From Sulfuricurvum sp. (lineage in GTDB: Bacteria > Campylobacterota > Campylobacteria > Campylobacterales > Sulfurimonadaceae), in assembly GCF_028713855.1 (NCBI RefSeq), contig NZ_JAQTNN010000001.1, positions 1 through 64,000 of the forward strand: DNA of 64,000 bases, written 5' to 3'. Positions 1-12,276 of this stretch are shown here, one piece after another. The notes beneath the pieces were generated by a model. It worked only from the letters and a program-made list of their open reading frames with translations. It ran no database searches and had not been told where the DNA came from. Made by a program: the position numbers and the translations under genes. How positions within the stretch are numbered: position 1 is the first letter of the stretch; each line of letters opens with the position of its first letter.

Positions 1-11
1 AGGAGGACAGC

Positions 12-269
12 ATGGCTCATAAGAAAGGTCAGGGTAGTACACAGAATAACCGCGACTCAGCGGGACGTAGACTCGGTGTCAAAAAATACGGTGGTGAATT
101 CGTAAGAGCAGGTAACATCGTTATCCGTCAACGCGGAACAAAAGTTCACCCGGGTAAAAACATGGGTATGGGTAAAGACCACACGTTGTATGCATTGGTT
201 GACGGTGTCGTTGCGTTCGAACGTAAAGACAAAAAACGCAAACAAGTTTCTATCATCCCTGCCGCTTAA
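12..269 (+). CDS. rpmA: 50S ribosomal protein L27
   Basis: Component of the large ribosomal subunit near the peptidyl-transferase centre. The 85-residue product begins [16 protein letters not shown] and carries the L27 core ([34 protein letters not shown]), the usual full length. The N-terminus is the mature bacterial form without a cleavable extension. A strong AGGAGG lies at positions 1-6, just upstream of the ATG. rplU is normally the preceding gene and presumably lies outside the window. A hairpin plus T-run follows within 20 bases, so this ends its transcription unit. Confidence 0.98.
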   Translation: MAHKKGQGSTQNNRDSAGRRLGVKKYGGEFVRAGNIVIRQRGTKVHPGKNMGMGKDHTLYALVDGVVAFERKDKKRKQVSIIPAA

Positions 270-286
270 TTTTCTCATAGACTCAC

Positions 287-308
287 ATCGGGCATTCGCC
301 CGATTTTT
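287..308 (+). terminator. Rho-independent terminator after rpmA
   Basis: A perfect 7-bp stem (ATCGGGC / GCCCGAT) with a 4-base ATTC loop is followed directly by TTTT. It lies 18 bases after the rpmA stop and separates it from obgE. Confidence 0.85.
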
Positions 309-425
309 GATACAATTTCCAAAATTATCTTTTTAATTGTGTACTTTTGTGATGAAGTATAGTGTTAAGCAAATAATAGTTGTCTCGTCACGAGGCAAAC
401 GTTCAAAACAACTTTAAGGACATCC

Positions 426-1523
426 ATGTTTAGTGATAGTGTAGAAATTACCGTCTCATCCGGAAAAGGGGGAGCAGGGTGTGTTGCTTTCCGACGGGAG
501 AAATATGTCCTTCAAGGGGGACCGAACGGCGGTGACGGCGGTCGTGGCGGTGATGTCTATTTTAGAGTGGATAACAATACCCATACATTGGCCCACTTTC
601 AAGGGAATAAAAACCTAAAAGCTGATAAAGGGCAACCCGGTTCAGGCTCAAATATGGCCGGTAAAGCGGGCAAACGTCTTGTTGTTGTTGTTCCTCCTGG
701 AACTCAGGTAGTCGACGTTGAGAGCGGTGAAGTACTCCTTGACTTACTCGAAGACGGTAAAGAAATCCTCTTTTTAGAAGGGGGACGCGGCGGTCTTGGA
801 AATGTTCACTTCAAATCCTCTACCAACCAAAAACCGATGTACGCTCAACCGGGTGAGCCTGCGGTTACTCGCGTGGTAAGACTCGATCTTAAATTGATCG
901 CGGATGTGGGACTGGTAGGATTTCCGAATGTCGGTAAATCGACGTTGATCTCTACTGTCTCTAACGCTCGTCCCGAAGTAGCCAACTATGAGTTTACGAC
1001 ACTGACTCCGAAACTCGGACAGATCAATATCGGTGAATTCGATTCCTATATTATGGCGGATATTCCAGGTATTATCGGCGGAGCATCTGAGGGCAAAGGG
1101 CTTGGGCTTAAATTCCTTCGTCATATTGAGCGAACCAAAACGCTTTTGTTTATGATCGATTTGGCATCGTACCATGAGCTTGAGTATCAATATGAAACCC
1201 TCAAGCAAGAGCTTGAAAAATTCTCACCTCTGTTGGCGGAACGAAATTTTGCGATTGCATTGACTCGTGCCGATGCGATGACTCCGGAAGAGGCGATCGA
1301 AAAAACCAATGCATTTTTAAAGCTGGTCAATCTTAATCCGGTTAAAAAAAGCCGATTTGCTTTCAGCGATGAGTATCCGGTGTATGAGCAGGAAGATTTT
1401 GACAAAGCATTTTATGATCGTAGCAAACCGGCATTTATCGCTCCGATTTCTTCGGCGATCAATCTCAATATCAAACCATTAACATACGCACTCTATCAAA
1501 TGGTCGTAACGGAGCGCAAATGA
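426..1523 (+). CDS. obgE: GTPase Obg/CgtA
   Basis: Large-subunit ribosome assembly and stress GTPase. The glycine-rich Obg fold covers about residues 1-158, followed by the G domain with P-loop GFPNVGKST (about 165-173), the switch region and DIPGI (G3). The 365-residue length fits the family without a long C-terminal extension. TTTAAGGA lies upstream of the ATG. The stop overlaps proB by 4 bases (ATGA), so the two are translationally coupled. The roughly 115 bases upstream, after the rpmA terminator, should hold the promoter; a TATAGT near 357 is a weak candidate. Confidence 0.97.
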   Translation: MFSDSVEITVSSGKGGAGCVAFRREKYVLQGGPNGGDGGRGGDVYFRVDNNTHTLAHFQGNKNLKADKGQPGSGSNMAGKAGKRLVVVVPPGTQVVDVESGEVLLDLLEDGKEILFLEGGRGGLGNVHFKSSTNQKPMYAQPGEPAVTRVVRLDLKLIADVGLVGFPNVGKSTLISTVSNARPEVANYEFTTLTPKLGQINIGEFDSYIMADIPGIIGGASEGKGLGLKFLRHIERTKTLLFMIDLASYHELEYQYETLKQELEKFSPLLAERNFAIALTRADAMTPEEAIEKTNAFLKLVNLNPVKKSRFAFSDEYPVYEQEDFDKAFYDRSKPAFIAPISSAINLNIKPLTYALYQMVVTERK

Positions 1524-2290
1524 AGCGAATCGTTGTCAAAGTCGGAAGTGCGGTTTTAAGCGAACAAAACCGTATCGCAAAAGATCGGATGCAAAATCTC
1601 GTCGATTTTATTGCGGAACTCAAAAAAAGCTATGAAGTTATCCTTGTCTCTTCGGGGGCGGTTGCGGCTGGCTATACAGAACTTAAACTCGATAAAAAGA
1701 TTTTGGCGAACAAACAAGCCCTTGCATCCATCGGTCAGCCGATTTTGATGAACAAATACCGTAAAATGTTTGAACAGCATAATATTCTCCCTTCCCAAGT
1801 ATTGGTCACGGCCGCCAATTTCAATACCATTGAAGAGTCCCAAAAAGCAAAAGATACCATTGAGACATTGCTTAAACACAATGTTATTCCTATCATTAAT
1901 GAAAATGATGCAACGGCTACGGAAGAGTTGATTCTCGGCGATAACGATCAACTATCAGCCTATGCAGCGTATCATTTCGGGGCTGAACTACTGGTTATCT
2001 TATCCGACATCGATGCTTATTATGACAAAGATCCCCGCAGTCATAATGATGCGAAAGTTCGTACTCGAATTGAGAATATCACTACTGAGGAACTTTCTTT
2101 GGAAGTAACTCCGAATCATAATTTTGCGACGGGGGGGATAGTGACGAAACTCAAAGCGGCCGATTTCCTCCTCAAACGAGACGGTGCTATGTTTTTGGCA
2201 AGCGGATTTGATCTGAGTGACGCTAAAAGCTTTTTAATTGCCGGAGAACATCGCGGAGGCAGCCTGTTTAAAGCTGTTGAGGTGAATTAA
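1520..2290 (+). CDS. proB: Glutamate 5-kinase without PUA domain
   Basis: Catalyses ATP-dependent phosphorylation of L-glutamate, the first step of proline synthesis. The amino-acid kinase fold is clear: KVGSAVLS at the N-terminus, [30 protein letters not shown], and the GTGG-like [12 protein letters not shown] segment. At 256 residues it ends after the kinase domain and lacks the C-terminal PUA domain of the E. coli enzyme. Short forms are known in Campylobacterota. It overlaps obgE by ATGA and fmt by one base (TAATG). proA is not adjacent. Confidence 0.96.
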   Translation: MKRIVVKVGSAVLSEQNRIAKDRMQNLVDFIAELKKSYEVILVSSGAVAAGYTELKLDKKILANKQALASIGQPILMNKYRKMFEQHNILPSQVLVTAANFNTIEESQKAKDTIETLLKHNVIPIINENDATATEELILGDNDQLSAYAAYHFGAELLVILSDIDAYYDKDPRSHNDAKVRTRIENITTEELSLEVTPNHNFATGGIVTKLKAADFLLKRDGAMFLASGFDLSDAKSFLIAGEHRGGSLFKAVEVN

Positions 2291-3201
2291 TGACCCGTAT
2301 TATTTTTATGGGGACTCCCGATTATGCGTCTTCTATTTTGGAAGCTTTGATCACAGCCGATGATATTGAAGTTGTAAGTGTTTATACACAGCCTGATAAG
2401 CCGGTAGGCCGGAAAGCGGTATTGACTCCTCCAATCGTGAAAGTAGTGGCAGAAAAAGCAAATATCCCAGTACTTCAACCGGTTAGGCTACGTGATGAAT
2501 CAGTGGTGAATGAGGTGTTGTCAACACCCTGCGATATGATTATTGTTGCCGCCTACGGGCAGATTTTGCCTAAAGCGATTCTTGAACACGCTCCGTGTGT
2601 AAACCTCCATGCCTCAATCCTTCCACACTATCGCGGTGCGAGTCCGATTCAACAAAGTTTGTTGAACAACGATACTCAAAGCGGCGTTACAGCCATGTGG
2701 ATGGATGAAGGACTTGATACCGGTGCAATTATCAAAATCGAAATGCTCCCTATCGGTGCAGATGAAATGGTCTCCTCTTTATATGAACGTCTTACGGATA
2801 CGGCAGTGAATCTTACGCTGGATGTTATTCGCAATTGGGATCGACGCAGTGCCGTGGAACAAAAGGATGCCGACTCAACAAGTTGTACTAAGATTACCAA
2901 ATTAGACGGTTTGATCGATTTTTCGGATGCGCGCTCAATTTACAATCGCTATCGTGCATTTACGCCATGGCCGGGTATTTATCTTGATTCCGGTTTGAAA
3001 ATCAAAGAGATGCGTTTGGAAGAATCAGAAAGCTGCGGGGTGGCAGGTACAATTATACAAATCGATAAAGAGAGTATTGTGGTTCAGTGCACAAAAGGCT
3101 CTCTTCGTATTATACGGGTTCAAGCTCCTTCCAAACAAGAGACATTAGTCGTTGATTATCTCAACGGAAAACGGATAGGGTGTGGACATACATTGGTTTG
3201 A
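2290..3201 (+). CDS. fmt: Methionyl-tRNA formyltransferase
   Basis: Transfers a formyl group from 10-formyl-THF to initiator Met-tRNA. The N-terminal formyltransferase domain shows IIFMGTPDYA, the catalytic Asn-His region NLHASILPHYRGASP, and the WMDEGLDTGAI segment with the catalytic Asp. The C-terminal OB-like domain begins about residue 205 (FTPWPGIYLD). The 303-residue length is normal. Start and stop overlap proB (1 base) and birA (20 bases). Confidence 0.97.
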   Translation: MTRIIFMGTPDYASSILEALITADDIEVVSVYTQPDKPVGRKAVLTPPIVKVVAEKANIPVLQPVRLRDESVVNEVLSTPCDMIIVAAYGQILPKAILEHAPCVNLHASILPHYRGASPIQQSLLNNDTQSGVTAMWMDEGLDTGAIIKIEMLPIGADEMVSSLYERLTDTAVNLTLDVIRNWDRRSAVEQKDADSTSCTKITKLDGLIDFSDARSIYNRYRAFTPWPGIYLDSGLKIKEMRLEESESCGVAGTIIQIDKESIVVQCTKGSLRIIRVQAPSKQETLVVDYLNGKRIGCGHTLV

Positions 3202-3817
3202 GTCACTTGAATCGACTCAAAGCTATCTGGTAAATGAGCTTAAAGCGTCTACATTACATGCTCCGGTGTGTATAGGTACCTCGTCTCAAACGATGGGAAA
3301 GGGGTCACGCGGCAATAGCTGGATAGGAGAAGATGGGAACCTTTTTATCTCCGTTGCGATTGAACGTTCCATGCTCCCCTCAGATTTAAGACTTGAATCT
3401 TCGTCGATCTATCTGGCTTTTTTGATGAAAGAATGCTTAGTTTCTCTCGGCTCAAAGGTATGGCTCAAGTGGCCGAATGATTTTTATCTGGGTAATAAGA
3501 AAGTCGGTGGTGTCATTACGAATTTAGTAGGCGAAACACTCGTATGCGGGATCGGGATGAATTTAGTTTCTGCTCCCGAACATTTTGCAAAAATCGATAT
3601 GGATATAACCCCATACGATTTAACAAAAGCATATAGTGAGTTGTTTAAAAATTTACCATCGTGGAAGCAGATTTTTAGTAATTACCAGATAGAATTTGAA
3701 AACAGTAGAGATTTTTTTACGCACGACAATAATGAAAAAATTGCATTAAAACGGGCCGTTTTACTAGAAGACGGATCCTTGGAATGCGATGGCCAAAGGA
3801 TATTTAGTTTACGATGA
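3182..3817 (+). CDS. birA: Biotin--[acetyl-CoA-carboxylase] ligase
   Basis: Attaches biotin to the carboxyl-carrier protein through biotinyl-5'-AMP. The catalytic domain has the GKGSRGNSW loop (GRGRxGR-W equivalent, about 40-48), [17 protein letters not shown] with the catalytic Lys, and GIGMNL. The 211-residue protein lacks the N-terminal DNA-binding domain, so it is a class I ligase that cannot act as a bio-operon repressor. It starts with GTG inside fmt and ends in an ATGA overlap with parA. Confidence 0.94.
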   Translation: MDIHWFESLESTQSYLVNELKASTLHAPVCIGTSSQTMGKGSRGNSWIGEDGNLFISVAIERSMLPSDLRLESSSIYLAFLMKECLVSLGSKVWLKWPNDFYLGNKKVGGVITNLVGETLVCGIGMNLVSAPEHFAKIDMDITPYDLTKAYSELFKNLPSWKQIFSNYQIEFENSRDFFTHDNNEKIALKRAVLLEDGSLECDGQRIFSLR

Positions 3818-4599
3818 GTGAAGTTATTGTTATCGCCAACCAAAAAGGGGGTGTGGGTAAAACCACAACTGCCGTCAACTTAGCCGCTTCCCTAGCTGTT
3901 GCTGAAAAAAAAGTATTGCTGATCGATGCCGATCCGCAGGCAAATGCAACAACCTCATTGGGGTATCATCGTAACAATTACGAGTTTAATATCTATCATG
4001 TTTTGATCGGTGCCAAAAAACTTCGTGAAATCATTTTAAAAACCTCATTACCGAAGCTTTTTTTGGCACCTTCGAATATAGGTCTTGTCGGTGTTGAAAA
4101 AGAGTATTACGATGCCGATAATGCCAAAGGGCGTGAACTGATCTTAAAACGCGCTATTGCACAGGTCAAAGATGAATACGACTATGTGATTATTGATTCA
4201 CCTCCGGCCCTTGGACCGATGACGATTAATGCCCTTTCCGCATCCAACTCGGTCATTATTCCGATCCAATGTGAATTCTTCGCCCTCGAGGGATTGGCTC
4301 AATTATTGAATACCGTGAAGCTTGTCCGCAAAACGATTAATCCGAAGTTGACGATTAAAGGATTTTTGCCGACAATGTACAGTGCGCAGAATAATCTTTC
4401 GCGTCAGGTATTTGCCGATTTACGTCAACACTTTCAAGCTAAATTATTTAAATCGGGGGGGAGCGATGATTATATTGTTATCCCTCGTAATGTAAAATTA
4501 GCGGAATCTCCAAGTTTCGGAAAACCGGCAATTTTGTATGATGTAAAATCGAGCGGCTCTATGGCGTACCAAGATTTGGCACACGCCATCATCGCCTAA
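3814..4599 (+). CDS. parA: Chromosome-partitioning ATPase ParA (Soj)
   Basis: Walker-type ATPase that works with ParB-parS in origin segregation. The deviant Walker A motif KGGVGKTT is at residues 11-18, Walker A' is [10 protein letters not shown] and Walker B is [10 protein letters not shown]. The 261-residue length and lack of an N-terminal DNA-binding extension indicate a chromosomal ParA. ATGA coupling to birA and a 9-base gap to parB place it in the same operon. No consensus 16-bp parS was seen in the window. Confidence 0.96.
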   Translation: MSEVIVIANQKGGVGKTTTAVNLAASLAVAEKKVLLIDADPQANATTSLGYHRNNYEFNIYHVLIGAKKLREIILKTSLPKLFLAPSNIGLVGVEKEYYDADNAKGRELILKRAIAQVKDEYDYVIIDSPPALGPMTINALSASNSVIIPIQCEFFALEGLAQLLNTVKLVRKTINPKLTIKGFLPTMYSAQNNLSRQVFADLRQHFQAKLFKSGGSDDYIVIPRNVKLAESPSFGKPAILYDVKSSGSMAYQDLAHAIIA

Positions 4600-4608
4600 A
4601 GGAAAAGA

Positions 4609-5451
4609 ATGGCGAAAGCATCTGCATTGGGACGAGGTCTTGGAGCGCTTCTAAGTGAAATCGAAGAAGCATATGATAATGAGCTTCCGAAGAAAGGGGG
4701 AGTCGAAGAGATTGCTGTAAGCAAAATTCGTCCTAATCCTTATCAGCCCCGTAAGCATTTTGATTCAGAATCATTGGCTGAACTTGCTGAATCAATCAAA
4801 ACGCACGGTTTACTTCAGCCGATTGTGGTCAAAGAAGATCTTGACGGTTACATTCTCATTGCTGGCGAGCGCCGTCTTCGTGCCAGTAAATTAGCTAAGA
4901 ATAAAACCATTAAAGCAATAGTCGTTTCCGTGAGTGACGAGCAGATGCGTGAGCAGGCATTGATCGAAAACATTCAGCGTGATGAGCTGAATGTTGTTGA
5001 TTTAGCCCAAGCGTATCAAGAACTTATCGATATTCATGAACTAACCCATGAACAACTCTCTCAAACCGTTCATAAAAGCCGAACACAGATTACCAATACT
5101 TTGCGTCTTTTACAGCTGAGTGAAAAAGGGCGCAAAGCTTTGGTTGAGGGGAAAATTACCGCCGGTCATGCAAAAGTGATTATTGGGTTGGAACCGAATG
5201 AACAAACGATGATGATCGATTCGATTATCGGACAGAAGTTGAGTGTTCGTGATGTAGAGAGCATGGTTAAAAAAATCAAAGTTCCTTCAACGGCTCAACA
5301 TCATTCAAATGAAATAGAAGAATTGAATTTTTCTGCACTGAAAAAACATTTGTCTTCTCTTGGTTATAAATGTGGCACAAAAGGTTACAAAGTTACCATT
5401 GAATTTGAAGATAATGGACAAATTGAATCATTTTTAGACCTACTTTCTTAA
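4609..5451 (+). CDS. parB: Chromosome-partitioning protein ParB (Spo0J)
   Basis: CTP-dependent clamp that loads at parS. MAKASALGRGLGALLSEI is the classic N-terminal ParA-interaction peptide. The ParB/Srx CTPase region follows with RPNPYQPRKHFD and the GERRLRA motif, then the HTH domain with ENIQRDELNVVDLA and SRTQITNTLRLLQL. The short C-terminal dimerisation domain ends at residue 280. The Shine-Dalgarno is AAAGGAAAAG. It is followed by the ATP synthase operon. Confidence 0.96.
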   Translation: MAKASALGRGLGALLSEIEEAYDNELPKKGGVEEIAVSKIRPNPYQPRKHFDSESLAELAESIKTHGLLQPIVVKEDLDGYILIAGERRLRASKLAKNKTIKAIVVSVSDEQMREQALIENIQRDELNVVDLAQAYQELIDIHELTHEQLSQTVHKSRTQITNTLRLLQLSEKGRKALVEGKITAGHAKVIIGLEPNEQTMMIDSIIGQKLSVRDVESMVKKIKVPSTAQHHSNEIEELNFSALKKHLSSLGYKCGTKGYKVTIEFEDNGQIESFLDLLS

Positions 5452-5485
5452 TATCTCTTGACGTTTAACTGTCCCTTCAATTTAT

Positions 5486-5515
5486 AAGTTGTATAATCAC
5501 GCAACTTTTAGGAGG
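5486..5515 (+). promoter_or_regulatory. Probable promoter and leader of the ATP synthase operon
   Basis: In the 68-base gap after parB a TATAAT (5492-5497) sits in the loop of an inverted repeat AAGTTG (5486-5491) / CAACTT (5502-5507), followed by an ideal AGGAGG (5510-5515) four bases before the atpF' ATG. No good -35 is visible, as is common for Campylobacterota sigma-70 promoters. The hairpin might instead serve as a weak parB terminator. Confidence 0.5.
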
Positions 5516-5519
5516 TGGT

Positions 5520-5942
5520 ATGTTAGATATAAGTCCGATGCTGCTTGGCAGCACACTGATTGTCTTCCTTGTCCTTATTGCCCTACTAAACAGTTTGCTT
5601 TACAAACCTCTTTTCAGTTATATGGAAAAAAGGGATGCGGATCTTAAAAAAGATTTGGAACAAGTTGGAAACAACGATTCTGAAATTGCCGCATTTCATG
5701 CCAAAGCTGAAAAGATTATAAGTGATGCTAAACTGGAAGCAGCGGCATTAAGAGAAAAAGTTATTGCTGAGGCCAAAGCGCTGGCAAATAGCAAAATAGA
5801 GACAAAACGTGCTGAATTAGCACTTGAGTACATAACGTTCGAAGGCGAATTGTCGCAAGAGAGAACACGGTTGATTGCTGAGCTTCACAATGAAGTTCCA
5901 GCATTCCAATCTGCTGTATCAGCAAAACTAAGTAAGATATGA
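5520..5942 (+). CDS. atpF': F1Fo ATP synthase subunit b' (peripheral stalk)
   Basis: First of two tandem b-type stalk subunits. An N-terminal membrane segment (about residues 8-27, LLGSTLIVFLVLIALLNSL) is followed by LYKPLF and a long charged helix ending at residue 140. It lacks the polar periplasmic leader of the partner subunit. It joins the b subunit in a heterodimeric stator as in photosynthetic bacteria and Campylobacterota. It has an ideal AGGAGG. Confidence 0.93.
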   Translation: MLDISPMLLGSTLIVFLVLIALLNSLLYKPLFSYMEKRDADLKKDLEQVGNNDSEIAAFHAKAEKIISDAKLEAAALREKVIAEAKALANSKIETKRAELALEYITFEGELSQERTRLIAELHNEVPAFQSAVSAKLSKI

Positions 5943-5950
5943 GGTACGCA

Positions 5951-6466
5951 ATGGGTAAAATAATCGTTACAGTATTACTGCTCAGCGCATATCTATTTGG
6001 ATCAGATGCTGGTGCAGAGGCTTCTACGGACATTGTTCAACGAACGGTAAACTTCCTGATTTTTGCCGGAATTTTGTTTTATGTTTTGGCTGAACCGCTT
6101 AAAAATTATTTTAGCGGCAGAAGTTCGGGGATTGCGGATGAACTTGAAAAAGTTCAAGAGCGTCTTCGAGAATCAAAACGTCTTAAAGAGGCGGCTGAAC
6201 ACAAAGTTGAAGAAGCAGAACGGTTCGCGAGCGAATTAGCTGAATCGAGTAAAAAAGAGAACAAACTTTTATCAGACAAAATTTTGTCTCATTGTGAGCA
6301 AGAGCTTGAGATTATTGAAAAGCAAAATGCATCACTAATGGAACTCGATAAACGTAAAATGGTTCGTGAAGTTGTTGCAGATGTAATGAATGATGTGATG
6401 AACAGCAGCAGTGAAGCTCTGGGCAAAGAAGCTATGACCGAAATCTTGAAAAAGAAGGTGGCTTAA
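5951..6466 (+). CDS. atpF: F1Fo ATP synthase subunit b
   Basis: Second b-type stator subunit. A short signal-like or first hydrophobic segment (IIVTVLLLSAYLFG) and a second membrane helix (about 32-49, NFLIFAGILFYVLAEPLK) precede a long charged coiled coil. An upstream in-frame ATG at 5939 overlaps the atpF' stop, but GAGG at 5941-5944 is correctly spaced for the ATG at 5951, so I chose 5951 (171 residues). It abuts atpH. Confidence 0.92.
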   Translation: MGKIIVTVLLLSAYLFGSDAGAEASTDIVQRTVNFLIFAGILFYVLAEPLKNYFSGRSSGIADELEKVQERLRESKRLKEAAEHKVEEAERFASELAESSKKENKLLSDKILSHCEQELEIIEKQNASLMELDKRKMVREVVADVMNDVMNSSSEALGKEAMTEILKKKVA

Positions 6467-7003
6467 ATGCAGTATGAACTAATTGCAAAGCGTTATATTA
6501 AATCATTGATGAGTGTATGTGATCAAAATTCATTGGAAAACATTGCAGATTTATTTGCAAATGTTGCCAAAGCTTTTGAAAATGAAAAATTTCTCCTCAT
6601 TATGAGTAGTAATGATGTTAAAAAAGAAGCTAAGCAACAATTAATTCTGGATATGGTTGCTCCCGCAAAGAGTACAACCGTGAACAACCTCATTAAATTA
6701 TTGGCTGAAAACGGGCGTTTACCTTTAATCCCAGTTCTAGCGTCAGAGTTGAAACGCTCAATCGCAAGTTCAAAACGGATGTATAAAGGGCGTATCTACA
6801 GCAATAGCGTTGTCGATCAAGCTTCAGTTGATTTGATCGCACGTGATCTCGGTACTAAAACAAGTTCTACAATCACATTAGATTACGTTGCATCCGATTT
6901 TGATGGTATCCGTGTTGAAGTTGATGATTTGAACGTAGAGATTAATTTTTCAAAAAGCCGCCTCAATGCTCAACTCGTTGAGCACATTTTAAAAGCAATT
7001 TAA
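6467..7003 (+). CDS. atpH: F1Fo ATP synthase subunit delta
   Basis: OSCP-type connector between the stator stalk and the top of F1. The helical N-terminal domain ([15 protein letters not shown]) and C-terminal segment ([18 protein letters not shown]) match the family, and 178 residues is the usual length. The ATG directly follows the atpF stop with no gap, and atpA follows after 20 bases. Confidence 0.94.
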   Translation: MQYELIAKRYIKSLMSVCDQNSLENIADLFANVAKAFENEKFLLIMSSNDVKKEAKQQLILDMVAPAKSTTVNNLIKLLAENGRLPLIPVLASELKRSIASSKRMYKGRIYSNSVVDQASVDLIARDLGTKTSSTITLDYVASDFDGIRVEVDDLNVEINFSKSRLNAQLVEHILKAI

Positions 7004-7023
7004 CCCTCGGGAAAGGAGAAATA

Positions 7024-8541
7024 GTGGTAGCAAAAGTACAAGCAGACGAAATCAGTTCGATCATTAAAGAACGAATTGAGAATTTCGAACTTAATGTAGA
7101 CATTAATGAAACCGGTAAAATCATCTCATACGGAGATGGCATCGCTCAAGTTTATGGCTTGAACAATGTAATGGCTGGAGAGATGGTTGAATTCGATGAC
7201 GGTTCACGCGGTTTGGTCATGAACCTTGAGGAGAGCAGCGTCGGTGTTGTTATCCTTGGTAAAGGGAAAGATCTTCGTGAAGGTATGACCGTAAAACGTC
7301 TTGGACGTCTTTTACGTGTTCCTGTCGGTAAAGCTCTTCTTGGTCGTGTTGTAAATGCTCTTGGTGAGCCGATCGACGGAAAAGGGCCAATCGAAACAAC
7401 TGAAATGCGTTTCGTAGAAGAGAAAGCTCCTGGTATTATGGCCCGTAAATCGGTGCATGAACCAATGGCAACCGGTATTAAAGCGATTGATGCTCTTGTT
7501 CCGATCGGACGTGGTCAACGTGAGTTGATCATCGGTGACCGTCAAACTGGTAAAACTACCGTTGCTTTGGATACGATCATTAACCAAAAAGGCAACGGTG
7601 TTCTTTGTGTTTATGTTGCTATCGGACAAAAAGAATCAACTGTTGCTCAAGTCGTTCGTCGTCTTGAAGAAGCTGGCGCGATGGATTATACAATTATCGT
7701 TTCTTCACCGGCTTCTGAAGCAGCAGCGCTTCAATTCCTTGCGCCGTATACCGGTGTAACAATGGGTGAATATTTCCGTGACAATGCACAACACGGTTTG
7801 ATCATTTATGATGACCTCTCTAAACATGCGGTAGCTTACCGTGAAATGTCATTGATCCTTCGCCGTCCTCCAGGCCGTGAAGCATATCCGGGTGACGTTT
7901 TCTATCTACACTCTCGTTTATTAGAGCGTGCAGCTAAATTGAACGATGAGTTGGGTGCCGGTTCTTTGACCGCTCTTCCAATCATTGAAACTCAAGCGGG
8001 TGACGTTGCGGCGTATATCCCTACCAACGTTATTTCGATCACTGACGGTCAAATTTTCTTGGAAACAGACTTGTTCAACTCAGGTATCCGTCCTGCGATC
8101 AACGTCGGTCTTTCGGTTTCACGTGTCGGTGGTGCGGCGCAAATTAAAGCAACGAAACAAGTTGCCGGAACATTGCGTCTTGACCTTGCACAATATCGTG
8201 AGCTGCAAGCGTTTGCTCAGTTTGCATCTGACCTTGACGAAGTGAGCCGTAAACAGCTCGAGCGTGGACAACGTATGGTGGAAGTGTTGAAACAACCTCC
8301 GTATTCTCCACTTTCAGCTGAGAAACAATCATTGATTATTTTCGCAGGTAACGAAGGTTTCCTCGATGATATGGCTGCTTCTAACGTTGTTAGATTCGAA
8401 TCGGATCTTTATCCGTTCGTAGAGGCATCTTATCCTCAAATTTTTGAAAATATCGCAAAAACATCTAAAATTGATGATGAAACGATGGCAATGATGAAAA
8501 AAGCACTCGAAGAGTTTAAATCTACTTTCGTTGCTGAATAA
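7024..8541 (+). CDS. atpA: F1Fo ATP synthase subunit alpha
   Basis: Non-catalytic nucleotide-binding subunit of F1. The Walker A motif GDRQTGKT is at residues 171-178, with the family signature [14 protein letters not shown] further on. The 505-residue length is normal. It uses a GTG start with GGAAAGGAG a few bases upstream. Confidence 0.98.
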   Translation: MVAKVQADEISSIIKERIENFELNVDINETGKIISYGDGIAQVYGLNNVMAGEMVEFDDGSRGLVMNLEESSVGVVILGKGKDLREGMTVKRLGRLLRVPVGKALLGRVVNALGEPIDGKGPIETTEMRFVEEKAPGIMARKSVHEPMATGIKAIDALVPIGRGQRELIIGDRQTGKTTVALDTIINQKGNGVLCVYVAIGQKESTVAQVVRRLEEAGAMDYTIIVSSPASEAAALQFLAPYTGVTMGEYFRDNAQHGLIIYDDLSKHAVAYREMSLILRRPPGREAYPGDVFYLHSRLLERAAKLNDELGAGSLTALPIIETQAGDVAAYIPTNVISITDGQIFLETDLFNSGIRPAINVGLSVSRVGGAAQIKATKQVAGTLRLDLAQYRELQAFAQFASDLDEVSRKQLERGQRMVEVLKQPPYSPLSAEKQSLIIFAGNEGFLDDMAASNVVRFESDLYPFVEASYPQIFENIAKTSKIDDETMAMMKKALEEFKSTFVAE

Positions 8542-8549
8542 GGATCTTT

Positions 8550-10852
<2,303 letters not shown>

Positions 10853-10879
10853 TTGCTTCTCGCCTTATAAGGAAACACA

Positions 10880-11272
10880 ATGGAAACACTCCAATTAGAA
10901 GTGCTAACGCCAAGCGGGCCGATCTTTAACGGTCTTGCTAAAAGCGTCACCCTTCCGGGTGAAGAGGGAGAATTTGGTGTTCTCCCTGAACACGTCTCTT
11001 TGACAACATTGCTCCAAGCCGGAGTGGTTGACATTCAAAAAGAGAATGGTAAAACTGAATCGATTGTTGTAAACTGGGGTGTCGTCCAAATCACTGATAA
11101 CAAAGTAGTGGTTTTGGTTGACGGTGCAGTCGCAATTCGCGGTGAAAGTGAAGGGGATATCGCTAAAGCACTTGATGAAGCGAAATCTCTAATCAACAGT
11201 GTTGCCGATTCCAGTGCTATGATCGCTTCGGTATCAGCACGTATTGAATCTGCGGCACACCATTTAGTTTAA
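10880..11272 (+). CDS. atpC: F1Fo ATP synthase subunit epsilon
   Basis: Rotor-associated regulatory subunit. The N-terminal beta sandwich (METLQLEVLTPSGPIFNGLAKSVTLPGEEGEFGVLPEHVSL) and a short C-terminal helical part are visible in 130 residues. It is the last ATP synthase gene here. atpB and atpE (Fo a and c) are absent and must lie elsewhere, as usual in Campylobacterota. tolQ follows after four bases. Confidence 0.96.
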   Translation: METLQLEVLTPSGPIFNGLAKSVTLPGEEGEFGVLPEHVSLTTLLQAGVVDIQKENGKTESIVVNWGVVQITDNKVVVLVDGAVAIRGESEGDIAKALDEAKSLINSVADSSAMIASVSARIESAAHHLV

Positions 11273-11276
11273 CTCT

Positions 11277-11843
11277 ATGCTTCAGACATTTGCCAGTTTT
11301 TATGACAAAAGTCATCCGGTAACACTTATTGTGTTGCTGGTTCTTTCCCTTTATTTTATTTCTGTTAATTGGGTATTTTTCTACCGTTTTTTTTCTCTTA
11401 ACCAATGGATCTCTTCTGAAAATCAATCTCTTGAATCACTTCTTATGGGATCACATCAAATTCCGGATTTCGCTTATTTGAGTCATTTTGCTAAATCATC
11501 TTCTCGTTTGTCAACATCTTTATTTGATATGGCAACGTATGCAGCAACCAAAGAAGCCACAAAAGGGTTAATGTTCTTATCCGTAGTCGCATCGACAACA
11601 CCGTTTATCGGATTGTTCGGTACGGTTGTCTCTATCTTGGACACGTTTGATCATATCGGTCAAGCGAGCGGTACGATGAGTGTTATTGCTTCAGGTGTAT
11701 CGGACGCACTGGTTGCTACGGCTTCGGGAATTTTTGTTGCCATTTTTGCCTATACGTATCATCAGATACTTAAACGCCGTGCGTTTGAGTTGACTGGCTT
11801 GATCCGTATGCAAGGTGATGCACTCCTGTCAAAAGAAGTATAA
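11277..11843 (+). CDS. tolQ: TolQ/ExbB-family proton-channel protein
   Basis: Inner-membrane motor subunit driving Tol-Pal. It has a first membrane helix at about residues 15-35 and the conserved helices GLMFLSVVASTTPFIGLFGTVVSILDTF and IASGVSDALVATASGIFVAIFAYTYH. It has 188 residues. Context (tolR, tolA, tolB, pal, cpoB follow) favours TolQ over ExbB. It starts four bases after atpC, so the ATP synthase and Tol genes are probably cotranscribed. Confidence 0.9.
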   Translation: MLQTFASFYDKSHPVTLIVLLVLSLYFISVNWVFFYRFFSLNQWISSENQSLESLLMGSHQIPDFAYLSHFAKSSSRLSTSLFDMATYAATKEATKGLMFLSVVASTTPFIGLFGTVVSILDTFDHIGQASGTMSVIASGVSDALVATASGIFVAIFAYTYHQILKRRAFELTGLIRMQGDALLSKEV

Positions 11844-11846
11844 AAC

Positions 11847-12236
11847 GTGTTTGATTGGGATGAAAAACCGGAACTGAACATCACACCGCTTGTGGATGTG
11901 ATGTTGGTTTTATTGGCGATATTAATGGTAATTTCTCCTAATATCGTTTATGAAGAGCTGATTCGTCTCCCAAAAGGTTCTGCGCAAAAAGAGATTACAA
12001 AAAAAGAGTCAATAGAAATTTCGATTTCAAATGATAGAAATGTCAAAGTAGGGAATGATCAGTTTAAATTTGATACATTTGCTGATGATTTTATCCGTTT
12101 GGCACCTTCTTATAAGTCAGATTCTACCGTACGTATCAGTGCAGACGGGAGATTGAATTACAGTGATGTTATGAATGTTTTAGCGGTAGTAAAAAAAGCC
12201 GGCTTTCAAAATGTTTCTCTTGTCACAGCGCAATAA
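11847..12236 (+). CDS. tolR: TolR/ExbD-family protein
   Basis: Partner of TolQ in the proton-driven motor. ELNITPLVDVMLVLLAILMVISPNI contains the membrane helix with the essential Asp of the family, followed by a periplasmic domain to residue 129. It starts with GTG three bases after the tolQ stop. Confidence 0.9.
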   Translation: MFDWDEKPELNITPLVDVMLVLLAILMVISPNIVYEELIRLPKGSAQKEITKKESIEISISNDRNVKVGNDQFKFDTFADDFIRLAPSYKSDSTVRISADGRLNYSDVMNVLAVVKKAGFQNVSLVTAQ

Positions 12237-12276
12237 TCAATTTATTTCTAAAGTTTTTACTATGAGGACTTTGTAA

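Noticed and set aside
774-1208. Long ORFs antisense to obgE, atpA, murC, mutS2 and others
   Set aside because: They are shadows of strongly supported genes and show no protein-like motifs.
3814-5451. parS site or replication origin near parAB
   Set aside because: No consensus parS palindrome or DnaA-box cluster was found; parAB is not beside oriC in this group.
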